Of a DNA stretch of 5,918 nucleotides, positions 1-5,900 are shown one piece after another. The notes under the pieces are model-generated. The model saw only the letters and a program-made list of their open reading frames with translations. It was not told the origin of the DNA and ran no database searches. Position 1 is the first letter of the stretch, and every line of letters begins with the position of its first letter. The stretch is from assembly GCA_938004375.1 (NCBI GenBank), contig CALKWH010000425.1, positions 1 through 5,918 of the forward strand. The letters run 5' to 3'. The position numbers and the translations under genes are program-made. This DNA is from an uncultured Pseudomonadota bacterium. Its GTDB lineage: Bacteria; Myxococcota_A; Polyangia; HGW-17.

Positions 1-46
1 ACCACCGAGATCTACACTCTTTCCCTACACGACGCTCTTCCGATCT
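1..46 (+). other. Illumina P5/TruSeq sequencing adapter (not genomic)
   Basis: Bases 1-46 read as the 3' 46 bases of the Illumina P5/TruSeq universal adapter, ending in the recognisable GACGCTCTTCCGATCT. This is library-construction sequence, not part of the organism. Genomic DNA begins at base 47. The T at 46 plus AG at 47-48 makes an apparent TAG in the frame of the first gene. That stop is a junction artefact and does not mark a real gene boundary. Confidence 0.98.
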
Positions 47-48
47 AG

Positions 49-990
49 GACTCCGGGGAGGCCAATCCCCACATCTTCACGCACCTGTTCCACAACGGGA
101 TCATCCTGTCCACCCGGAAGACCGAGTATGCGCATCTCCTGGGCCTCGACGACGTGGAAGACCAGGTCCGCAAGTTGATGCAACTACAGCACAAGGACAT
201 GATGAAGGGGCTGCTCGGCGGTCAGTTCGACGACAAGATCGTCCGCTACTTCGGCGAATTGGTCGCGCCCGAGGCCGAACCCGAGGTGCCAAAGGCCGAA
301 CCCGCCCCCGCCACGACGTCAGCGACGCCGGTGAAAAAGACCGAGAAGACCGGCTCCGCGAAGCAGATCCCCAGCGGGGCCAAGTTCGCCCAGGAGGACA
401 CCAAGCTCGGGATCGGCCAGAGCCCGCCGCCGCCCGCGACCTCGGCCCCCAAGACTTCGACCACGACCCTGCGCGAGCAGTCCGTGTCCGCCCTGGGACC
501 CGCCTCGGAAACGCCCGGCGGACTGCCCCGCACGCGGCCGGCGGCGCCCACCGATCCCGGCAAGGCGGCCGAACCCGCGCCTTCCGTGGTGATCGCGAGG
601 CCGGCCATCATCCTCACCGGTGACGAACCGTCGTTCGGCTCCTTCTCGTCGCCCGCCGCCTCACGCTCCTCCGCGAAGAAGCCGGAGCGGCACGTCGAGA
701 TGTTCGACACGCCCGACACCCAGCTGGATCTCACTCCGGTGGGCTCCCGTCAGCCCGAGGAGCCGCCGGTGGTGCGCACGCCTCCCCGTCCCCCTCAGCC
801 CGCACCGAACCGCCTCACGGGCCCGATCCAGGCTCCTCCCGGCCTGTTCAAGCCCGAGAGCTCCAAGGAGCTGCCCGAGGAGTTGATGCACCTGAACAAC
901 TCCGACACCAAGGTCGACGACATCATCCTCGACTTCCTGATGGCCGAGTCCCTGTCCAAGCTCCCCCAGGACGATGATCCCCAGCCCTGA
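49..990 (+). CDS. Hypothetical protein with Pro/Ala-rich linker, 5'-truncated
   Basis: The 3' part of a gene whose start lies outside the fragment; 313 residues are visible. A GTG at 154 could be taken as a start, but the reading frame continues upstream to the adapter with sensible, conserved-looking protein (DSGEANPHIFTHLFHNG), so the gene is best called partial. Residues 1-70 look folded: a short beta-like segment (HIFTHLFHNGIILSTRKTEY), then a helical stretch (VRKLMQLQHKDMMKGLLGG) ending in FDDKI. Residues about 72-265 are low-complexity, rich in Pro, Ala, Ser, Thr and Glu, and probably disordered. The C-terminus returns to a compact segment, KVDDIILDFLM (from about residue 288), followed by an acidic tail. 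No signal peptide or membrane segment is visible in the part present. From memory, myxobacterial and acidobacterial hypothetical proteins share a similar N-terminal TEDSG-type module and a C-terminal D-x-I-L-x-x-L motif; function is unknown. The gene overlaps the downstream pseudouridine synthase by 17 nt. Confidence 0.8.
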   Translation, partial: DSGEANPHIFTHLFHNGIILSTRKTEYAHLLGLDDVEDQVRKLMQLQHKDMMKGLLGGQFDDKIVRYFGELVAPEAEPEVPKAEPAPATTSATPVKKTEKTGSAKQIPSGAKFAQEDTKLGIGQSPPPPATSAPKTSTTTLREQSVSALGPASETPGGLPRTRPAAPTDPGKAAEPAPSVVIARPAIILTGDEPSFGSFSSPAASRSSAKKPERHVEMFDTPDTQLDLTPVGSRQPEEPPVVRTPPRPPQPAPNRLTGPIQAPPGLFKPESSKELPEELMHLNNSDTKVDDIILDFLMAESLSKLPQDDDPQP

Positions 991-1987
991 CCCCGGGGAA
1001 ACGACCTCCGGCCTGATCCCGGTGACCGTGCAGGTGGACCCGGGCGCCCGGGGACTGCGCTCGGATCAGTACCTCGCCGGGCGGCTCGGTCGCATCAGCC
1101 GGTCCCGGATCCAGGCCATGTTCTCCCGCGGCCACGTGCTGCTCGACGGACGCCGCCTCCGCGCCGCCCACCGCCTGCATGGAGGGGAAAACCTCACCGT
1201 CTGGAAGCCCGCACCCGTCGCGGAGCGGCCCCTGCCCCCGGTTCCGGTCCTGTATCGGGATCCGGCGTTCGTGGTCGTGGACAAACCCGGGGACCTCACC
1301 GTCCATCCCACTGCCAACGCCCACGCCCGTACTCTGACCGCCTTCCTGCAGGGCCTCGAGGGCGGTCCGTTCCATCCGGCGCACCGCCTGGACCGCGAGA
1401 CCAGCGGGCTGGTCGTCTGCGGCACGCCGGGACCGGTGTCCGCGGCGCTCAAGGCCCAGTTCGCGGGCAGGGCCGCCGGCAAGGTCTATCTGGCCCTGGT
1501 GGCGGGCCGCCTGGATCACCCCATCGAGGTCGAACAGCCGCTGGATTTCGCCCGCGACTCACCGATCCACATCAAGATGGGGATCGTCCCCGGTGGCCTC
1601 CCCTCGTGGAGCTCGTTCTTGCCAATTGTCCCGGGGGACCGGGCGAGCCTGGTCGCCTGCCGACCCCACACAGGTCGGCAACACCAACTGCGCGTGCACC
1701 TGGAGTGGGCCGGGCACCCCGTGGTGGGCGACAAGATCTACGGCGCGCCCCCCGGGTGGTTCCTGGAGTTCATCGACACCGGCTGGACGGCCTCGCTGGC
1801 CGAGCGACTGCTGGTCGAGCGTCACATGCTGCACGCCGCCTGGCTCCGGTTCGCCCATCCGGTCACCGGGGAGCCCTGCGCGTTCTTCTCCGACGCGCCG
1901 GAGGATCTGCGCGCCGCCTGTGCCCTGCTGGAACTCGCGTGCCCCCCAGCGGACGAGCTGCGGGTTCGCCTGGAATCGGCCTTCTGA
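974..1987 (+). CDS. RluA/RluD-family RNA pseudouridine synthase
   Basis: Converts specific uridines in structured RNA (rRNA or tRNA) to pseudouridine; cytoplasmic. The product has 337 residues, close to the normal length for RluD-type enzymes. An S4-like RNA-binding domain occupies about residues 25-78 (SDQYLAGRLGRISRSRIQAM, then RGHVLLDGRRL). The catalytic domain follows: KPGDLTVHP at 104-112, the family signature HRLDRETSGL at 137-146 with catalytic Asp140, RPHTGRQHQLRVHL at 230-243, GHPVVGDKIYG at 247-257, and RHMLHA at 283-288. The ATG at 974 lies inside the end of the preceding gene (17-nt overlap), with only a weak AGG just upstream, so translation may be coupled. In-frame GTG codons at 1022 and 1028 are possible alternative starts that would still keep the S4 domain. 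The target uridine cannot be told from sequence (RluA, RluC and RluD share these motifs), so no specific gene symbol is given. Confidence 0.95.
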   Translation: MIPSPDPGETTSGLIPVTVQVDPGARGLRSDQYLAGRLGRISRSRIQAMFSRGHVLLDGRRLRAAHRLHGGENLTVWKPAPVAERPLPPVPVLYRDPAFVVVDKPGDLTVHPTANAHARTLTAFLQGLEGGPFHPAHRLDRETSGLVVCGTPGPVSAALKAQFAGRAAGKVYLALVAGRLDHPIEVEQPLDFARDSPIHIKMGIVPGGLPSWSSFLPIVPGDRASLVACRPHTGRQHQLRVHLEWAGHPVVGDKIYGAPPGWFLEFIDTGWTASLAERLLVERHMLHAAWLRFAHPVTGEPCAFFSDAPEDLRAACALLELACPPADELRVRLESAF

Positions 1988-1996
1988 CCATCGTCA
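1988..1996. other. Nine-base convergent intergenic gap, no terminator seen
   Basis: The plus-strand pseudouridine synthase stops with TGA at 1985-1987 and the minus-strand hydrolase stops with TGA at 1999-1997, leaving nine bases. The gap holds no stem-loop with a T-run. The nearby CTGA/TCAG pairing is only the two facing stop codons, and the A-run at about 2040-2045 lies inside the hydrolase coding sequence, flanked by a mere 4-bp G/C stem. Any terminator must use coding DNA or be Rho-dependent. Confidence 0.6.
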
Positions 1997-2845
1997 TCAG
2001 TTCAGCAACGAGAAGAGCAGGTCGGGATCCTCGAGGGGGAAAAAATGCCCCGCGCCGTCGATCATGTGGGCCGTGGCTCCGGGGATTGCCGCGGCGAGTC
2101 TGACAGCCGGAGGAACAGCCGTCTTCCCATCCGGCACGTGGTCCAGACGACCCACGATCACCTTCACCGGCTGACGGACGTGATCGAGGTGGCGGGCGTA
2201 GGTGTTCACCAACTTGCCATCGCAACCCTCGAACACGCGGCGCAGCCGGGTGCAGGCGGTCGGACTGTTGGCGAAGGGGCGCCAGAACTCCTCGACGGCG
2301 GCGTTTGTCTCGGGACCCCGGCCAAGAAATGCGCGACCCAGCTCGCGCTCCACGTGCGCCCGGGCAAGCCCGGACCGGAGGAAGGCCTCCCAGGAGAGGC
2401 GGGAGCGGGCGGCCCAGAGAAACGGCCTCACCAGCGCCCCGGGGAAGTCGGGGGGAAAGACCGGGGAGATCAGCACCAGGTCGCGCACGAGCCCGGGCTT
2501 CTGCATGGCCAGCATCAGCGAGGGGACGGCCCCGTGGGAGTGGGCGACGACGGTGACCGGCGTGAGACCAGACCGGGCCAGCAGGAAGGACCCGAGGAAC
2601 TCGGTCTGGCGCTCGAACCCGAGCTCGAACTGGGCGGCGCAGTGGGTGTCACCGAAGCCCTCGAAGTCGGGGGCCAAAAAACGACGCGCAGCCCCGTGAC
2701 GGCCGGCCAGAGCCCGCCAGAGAAAGCAGGAGGTGAACAGGCCGTGGACCAGCAGGACGGGGACTCCGGGTTCCGCCGGGCCGACGGACTCCAGAAAGGC
2801 GACCCGGGAACCGGCGATCTGCTCGAAGCGGCGGGTGACGATCAT
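1997..2845 (-). CDS. Alpha/beta hydrolase-fold protein
   Basis: A 282-residue single-domain alpha/beta hydrolase, probably cytoplasmic because no signal peptide is seen. Visible elements in order: oxyanion-hole motif VHGLFTS at 33-39; nucleophile elbow VVAHSHGA at 99-106 with Ser103; a helical cap region at roughly 130-215; acid residue Asp235 in IVGRLDHVPDGK; catalytic His267 in IDGAGHFFPLEDPD. The triad is therefore complete. The elbow reads A-H-S-H-G rather than the commoner G-x-S-x-G; Ala at the first position is tolerated in parts of this superfamily. Family members include esterases, lipases, haloperoxidase-like and C-C hydrolases, and the substrate here cannot be assigned. The ATG at 2845 lies two bases after the stop of the upstream lipoprotein gene, so it is probably co-transcribed and translationally coupled as the last gene of the minus-strand run. 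No strong Shine-Dalgarno is visible ahead of it. Confidence 0.9.
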   Translation of the reverse strand: MIVTRRFEQIAGSRVAFLESVGPAEPGVPVLLVHGLFTSCFLWRALAGRHGAARRFLAPDFEGFGDTHCAAQFELGFERQTEFLGSFLLARSGLTPVTVVAHSHGAVPSLMLAMQKPGLVRDLVLISPVFPPDFPGALVRPFLWAARSRLSWEAFLRSGLARAHVERELGRAFLGRGPETNAAVEEFWRPFANSPTACTRLRRVFEGCDGKLVNTYARHLDHVRQPVKVIVGRLDHVPDGKTAVPPAVRLAAAIPGATAHMIDGAGHFFPLEDPDLLFSLLN

Positions 2846-2847
2846 GG

Positions 2848-3660
2848 CTAGAACAACTCGGAGCTCAGGTGGGCGGATCCTTTGGCCACCTTCACCAGGA
2901 TCCCGCGCCCCTCGGCGCTGTCGGCGAGCTTGAACTTGGTGCTGTTCTTCACCTCGGGGGCCTCGAGCCGGATGCGACCGGTGTAACCGGAGATGATCTC
3001 GAGCTCCACCTTCCCGTCCTGCACTTCGATGACGAGATCCTCCATCGGGTCCTTCAGGCGCTGGCTGAGCCGGACGCTCCCCTCGCGGAGCCGGAGGCGA
3101 CCGCCCTCGAGGGTGGTGCCCGCCACCACGTCCCCGGTGTCGAGCTCCAGATCGAAGACGCCCTGGAAGGCGCGCAGGGCGATGCCGCTTTTTCCCACGG
3201 TCTTGACCCGGAGCTCCCCGTTCATGCCGGCGGCCTCGAAGTCGCCACCCGTCAGGGCCAGGCTGACGGGGACCCGCTGGTTGAGCGGGACCAGCACGAC
3301 CAACTCCGTGCGCACCTTCTCGCCGGCCTTGAGCTCGGGGTACTTCGGCAGGAAGCGGACCAGCCCGTCCTTCTCCATGGTGGGCACCATAGCGATGCGG
3401 TCCATCAACTCCGAGGCACGCGCGCGGCCGATGGCCGTGGCGGCGCGATGGATCTGGAACACGGTCTTGTCCGGCATCGAGCCCCGGAGCCGGACGTCAC
3501 CGATGTTCTCCACCTGGAGCCGCAGATGGATGTCCTGGGTGGTCAGGAAGGAGAACTCGGCCGGCTTCTCCGTCTTCTCCGTCACGGACGGCTCCTGCCC
3601 ACGGCAGGCGGTGAAGAGGAAGAGGCAGGTGAAAGTCAGTTGGGTGAGGGACTGTCTCAT
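2848..3660 (-). CDS. Putative lipoprotein with DUF4097-like beta-repeat domain
   Basis: A 270-residue predicted lipoprotein. Its N-terminus, MRQSLTQLTFTCLFLFTAC, has a basic start, a hydrophobic core and a lipobox-like LFTAC ending at Cys19, so it should be exported, cleaved and lipid-anchored. After a charged linker (residues 20-35) the rest is mostly beta: short strands of alternating hydrophobic residues separated by Gly turns, for example GDVRLRG (54-60), GDFEAAG (139-145), GGRLRLREGSVRL (186-198), GKVELEI (216-222) and GRIRLEA (228-234). This spacing resembles DUF4097 putative-adhesin or beta-solenoid proteins found at bacterial envelopes. The assignment is by pattern, not by search, and no catalytic motif is seen. 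The start gives the signal peptide directly. It begins 13 nt after the upstream lipoprotein stop, with only a weak GAG about nine bases before the ATG, and ends two bases before the hydrolase start. Confidence 0.83.
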   Translation of the reverse strand: MRQSLTQLTFTCLFLFTACRGQEPSVTEKTEKPAEFSFLTTQDIHLRLQVENIGDVRLRGSMPDKTVFQIHRAATAIGRARASELMDRIAMVPTMEKDGLVRFLPKYPELKAGEKVRTELVVLVPLNQRVPVSLALTGGDFEAAGMNGELRVKTVGKSGIALRAFQGVFDLELDTGDVVAGTTLEGGRLRLREGSVRLSQRLKDPMEDLVIEVQDGKVELEIISGYTGRIRLEAPEVKNSTKFKLADSAEGRGILVKVAKGSAHLSSELF

Positions 3661-3673
3661 GGATTGGGTCTCG

Positions 3674-4363
3674 CTACGGGTTGACGACCATGTTGGTGGT
3701 CTTCCAGATCAGATGCCGCCGGGTGGTCCCCAGGGAGCCCGAGAACCGCAACTCGATGCGTCGTGCCGTCTCGGGGAGCACCTCGCGACCGTCCGGCGTG
3801 CTGCGCGGGAAGCGGATCAGGAATAACCTGTGGAAATATCCGATATAGGGAAACATGTCCCGGTGGAGCTTGGAGACGGGTTCCACGGCCTTGATCTCCG
3901 CCGGGGTCACCGGTTCGGCGCCGTCGACGTGGAGGGTGATCCTCCACAGGCTCCTGCCCAGCGGCCGGCCGGGACCTGGCACCTCGGGCGTCCCTTTCTC
4001 GAGATCGTTCCACGCTGCGTCGGTGGAGGCCGTGGCGACGACGAACTCCACGCCGGCGTCGAGCTCCTGCTGCTGGGAGGCCCACAGCCGCTTCTTGTCC
4101 GTCTCGGAGAGCCGGAAATACCGGGCGACCGCGACCGTGTAGGCCCACCGGAACTCCCAGGACAGGAGCGTCGCGTGCACGTCGAGGGTGGTGTCCAGCA
4201 GTTGGACGACGCGCTCCTCGCGGGTCCACCGGGAGAGGATGCGGTTGTAGTCCCCCGGTGTCAATTGCACCGGTGTCCGGCTGATGTTCACGTAGGCCGG
4301 ACCCGTGCTGCACGCGCCCGCGCAACAGGCGGCCAGGAGCAGGACGGGGAGAAGACGCCTCAT
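3674..4363 (-). CDS. Putative lipoprotein of unknown function
   Basis: A 229-residue predicted lipoprotein. The frame stays open upstream through pyrE, but the ATG at 4363 is chosen because it gives a lipoprotein signal peptide (MRRLLPVLLLAACCAGACS) and forms a 4-nt ATGA overlap with the pyrE stop. Two cysteines could be lipidated: Cys13 (LAAC, best lipobox match, though early) or Cys18 (AGAC, more usual distance). The mature part is mixed alpha/beta, with aromatic-rich segments such as YNRILSRWTREERVVQLLDT (39-58), LLSWEFRWAYTVAVARYF (66-83), SLWRITLHVDG (138-148), MFPYIGYFHRLFLIRFP (170-186) and a C-terminal strand pair RRIELRFSGSLG (201-212) and HLIWKT (217-222). No enzymatic motif is recognised. 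From memory it resembles uncharacterised myxobacterial lipoproteins with a 'RWTR ... W ... FP' layout; this is uncertain. It sits between pyrE and a second lipoprotein gene, so a role at the envelope is inferred from the signal only. Confidence 0.85.
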   Translation of the reverse strand: MRRLLPVLLLAACCAGACSTGPAYVNISRTPVQLTPGDYNRILSRWTREERVVQLLDTTLDVHATLLSWEFRWAYTVAVARYFRLSETDKKRLWASQQQELDAGVEFVVATASTDAAWNDLEKGTPEVPGPGRPLGRSLWRITLHVDGAEPVTPAEIKAVEPVSKLHRDMFPYIGYFHRLFLIRFPRSTPDGREVLPETARRIELRFSGSLGTTRRHLIWKTTNMVVNP

Positions 4364-4932
4364 GGAGACCTGCGCGCGCCGGCCGCCATGATGTCGGCCC
4401 GGGTGAAGATCGCGAAGAACGGCAACTGGGCGGCCAGGGTGGCCGCGGCCTCGTTCTCCTGGCGGTCCACCAGCGCCACGACGCCGAGCACCTCGAGGCC
4501 CTCGGCCCGCGCGCTCTCGATGGCCTTCAGGGTGGATCCGCCGGTGGTGACGACGTCCTCGACGACCACCACGGGAGTGCCCGCGGCCACCGGCCCCTCG
4601 AGGAGCCGGCCCAGGCCGTGCCCCTTGGGCTCCTTGCGCAGGTAGAACGCCGGCAGGGGCGCCCCCTCGAGCGCGCTCTGCATGGACACGGCGCTGGCGA
4701 TCGGGCACGCGCCCAGGATCACGCCGCCCACGGCCCCGGCGGTCGGGAACTCGCGACGGATGACGTCGAGAAAGACGCGTCCCGTGTGCAGGTGCCCCTC
4801 GGCGCGCAGCACGGTCTGACGGCAGTCGACGTAAAAATCGCTCTTCTTGCCCGAGGCCAGGGTGACCTCACCCTCGACGTAACTGTGCTTCACCAGCAGC
4901 TCGAGCAGCTTGTCGCGGTTCGGATGGGACAT
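4360..4932 (-). CDS. pyrE: Orotate phosphoribosyltransferase (PyrE)
   Basis: Transfers the phosphoribosyl group of PRPP to orotate, giving orotidine 5'-monophosphate in de novo pyrimidine synthesis; cytoplasmic and normally a dimer. The 190-residue length is typical. Motifs: the orotate/PRPP-side segment SGKKSDFYVDCR (28-38), the flexible catalytic loop RKEPKGHG (99-106) supplying Arg99, Lys100, Lys103 and His105, and the PRPP-binding signature VVVVEDVVTTGGST (121-134) with the acidic pair Glu125-Asp126. One position is odd: the usual G-A-D-P-[IV] segment reads GACPIA (74-79), with Cys76 encoded TGC where Asp is expected. Start ATG 4932 is supported by a GGAGG six bases upstream. The gene follows the aminotransferase by 21 nt and overlaps the lipoprotein start by 4 nt (ATGA). 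The frame is otherwise intact and the enzyme is probably functional. Confidence 0.97.
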   Translation of the reverse strand: MSHPNRDKLLELLVKHSYVEGEVTLASGKKSDFYVDCRQTVLRAEGHLHTGRVFLDVIRREFPTAGAVGGVILGACPIASAVSMQSALEGAPLPAFYLRKEPKGHGLGRLLEGPVAAGTPVVVVEDVVTTGGSTLKAIESARAEGLEVLGVVALVDRQENEAAATLAAQLPFFAIFTRADIMAAGARRSP

Positions 4933-4938
4933 GGGGAA

Positions 4939-4943
4939 CCTCC
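4939..4943 (-). promoter_or_regulatory. Shine-Dalgarno site of pyrE (GGAGG)
   Basis: Plus-strand CCTCC reads GGAGG on the minus strand, six bases before the pyrE ATG at 4932. It is the clearest ribosome-binding site in the window and fixes the pyrE start. It lies in the 21-nt gap after the aminotransferase stop. The lipoprotein and hydrolase starts have only weak sites, which fits coupled translation downstream of pyrE. Confidence 0.85.
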
Positions 4944-4953
4944 GTGGGATGCT

Positions 4954-5900
4954 TCAGTTCAACTTGGATCCCGGATAAACTCGGACGGCCTCGTGCAGAA
5001 GCTCCATGGCCCGGCGGCACTTGGCGCTCTCGAGGACGTAGGCCAGGCGGACCTCCTGCAGACCGGCGCCCGGGGTGGCGTAGAAGCCGGCGCCCGGCGC
5101 GACCATGACGGTCTCGCCGCCGCTCGAGAAGTCGGTGAGCAGCCACTGGGCGAACCGGTCCCCGTCGTCGATGGGGAGCTGGGCCATGATGTAGAACGCG
5201 CCGTGGGGCTTCTGGCACACCACCTGCGGGATGGCCATGAGCCCCTCGAAGATGGCGTCCCGGCGGGCCTGGTACTCGCGTCGCACCTGCTCGTAATAGT
5301 CCCGGCCCAGGGAATAGAGGGTGATCGCGCCCATCTGCTCGGCCGTGGCCGGACACAGGCGCGCCTGGCCGAATCGGAGCACCGACTGGAACACCTGGGG
5401 GTTCTTCGTCGCCAGGTTGCCGATGCGCGCGCCGCAGGCGGAGAAACGCTTGGAGATGGAGTCGCACAGGATGACGCGGTCGCGGGCCGCCTCGATGGCC
5501 ATCATGGAGGTGGGGACCTCGCCGCCGTAGGCGAACTCGCGGTAGACCTCGTCGGAGATCACGAAGAGGTCACGGTCGATGGCCACCTGGCCCACCATCT
5601 CGAGCTCCTCGCGGGTGAGCACCGTGCCCGTGGGGTTGTTCGGCGAGCAAACGAGGATGGCGCGGGTGCGCGGTGTGATCAACTTCTCGAGCTCCTCGCG
5701 GGGGGGCAGGTGGAAGCCGTTCTCGGCGCGGGTGGTGTAAGGGACGAGCTTCACACCGGCGTAGATCGCGAAGCCGATGTAATTCGTGTAGAAGGGCTCG
5801 AAGACGATGATCTCGTCTCCGGGGTTGGCCACGGCCAAAAAAGCAAAGAACAGCGCCTCGGAGCCGCCGATGGTCGCCATGATCTCGCCGGGCTCGAACG
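4954..5900 (-). CDS. Class I/II PLP-dependent aminotransferase, 5'-truncated
   Basis: The C-terminal 314 residues of a fold-type I aminotransferase; the start and probably 80-90 N-terminal residues lie outside the fragment. An ATG at 5880 is not the start: the frame continues upstream as FEPGEI before the adapter, and MATIGGSEAL is an internal PLP-domain segment. Residue numbers here count from the Phe encoded at 5898-5896. Signatures: GGSEAL (11-16), CSPNNPTG (84-91) with the cofactor-contacting Asn, ISDEVY (115-119) with Asp116 for the PLP ring nitrogen and Tyr119, SISKRFSACGARIG (147-160) with the Schiff-base Lys150, GAFYIM near 233, and EVRLAYVLE near 282 with Arg284 expected to bind the substrate alpha-carboxylate. 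These place it with aspartate/aromatic aminotransferase-like enzymes, but substrate preference cannot be read with confidence. It is the first visible gene of the minus-strand run, 21 nt ahead of pyrE. An aspartate-forming enzyme would feed the pyrimidine pathway; that link is inference. Confidence 0.95.

Noticed and set aside
154..156. GTG at 154 as the start of the first gene
   Set aside because: The same frame is open and protein-like back to base 49. The stop at 46-48 is made by the adapter junction.
2036..2051. GGGG-AAAAAATG-CCCC as a possible terminator
   Set aside because: The stem has just four pairs, does not extend, and lies within codons for the catalytic-His motif of the hydrolase, with no T-tract after the stem.
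2045..2851. A long plus-strand open frame of about 268 codons opposite the hydrolase
   Set aside because: It is antisense to a gene with a full catalytic triad and family motifs, lacks any recognisable motif, and is the kind of long empty frame expected in GC-rich DNA.
2869..3826. Long plus-strand open frames (about 271 and 277 codons) opposite the second lipoprotein
   Set aside because: The compositions (His/Gly/Glu-rich or Ser/Arg-rich) are typical of antisense shadows. The minus-strand gene has a signal peptide and regular beta repeats.
4364..4708. Upstream extension of the first lipoprotein frame through pyrE
   Set aside because: The extension is an Arg/Gly-rich shadow of pyrE. The ATG at 4363 gives a proper lipoprotein signal and the ATGA overlap.
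5700..5706. Run of seven G as a possible frameshift site
   Set aside because: The aminotransferase frame reads normally across it (LPPREE), so there is no sign of an indel or programmed slippage.
5878..5880. ATG at 5880 as the aminotransferase start
   Set aside because: The frame stays open to the adapter and MATIGGSEAL is internal to the fold, so the real start is off the fragment.
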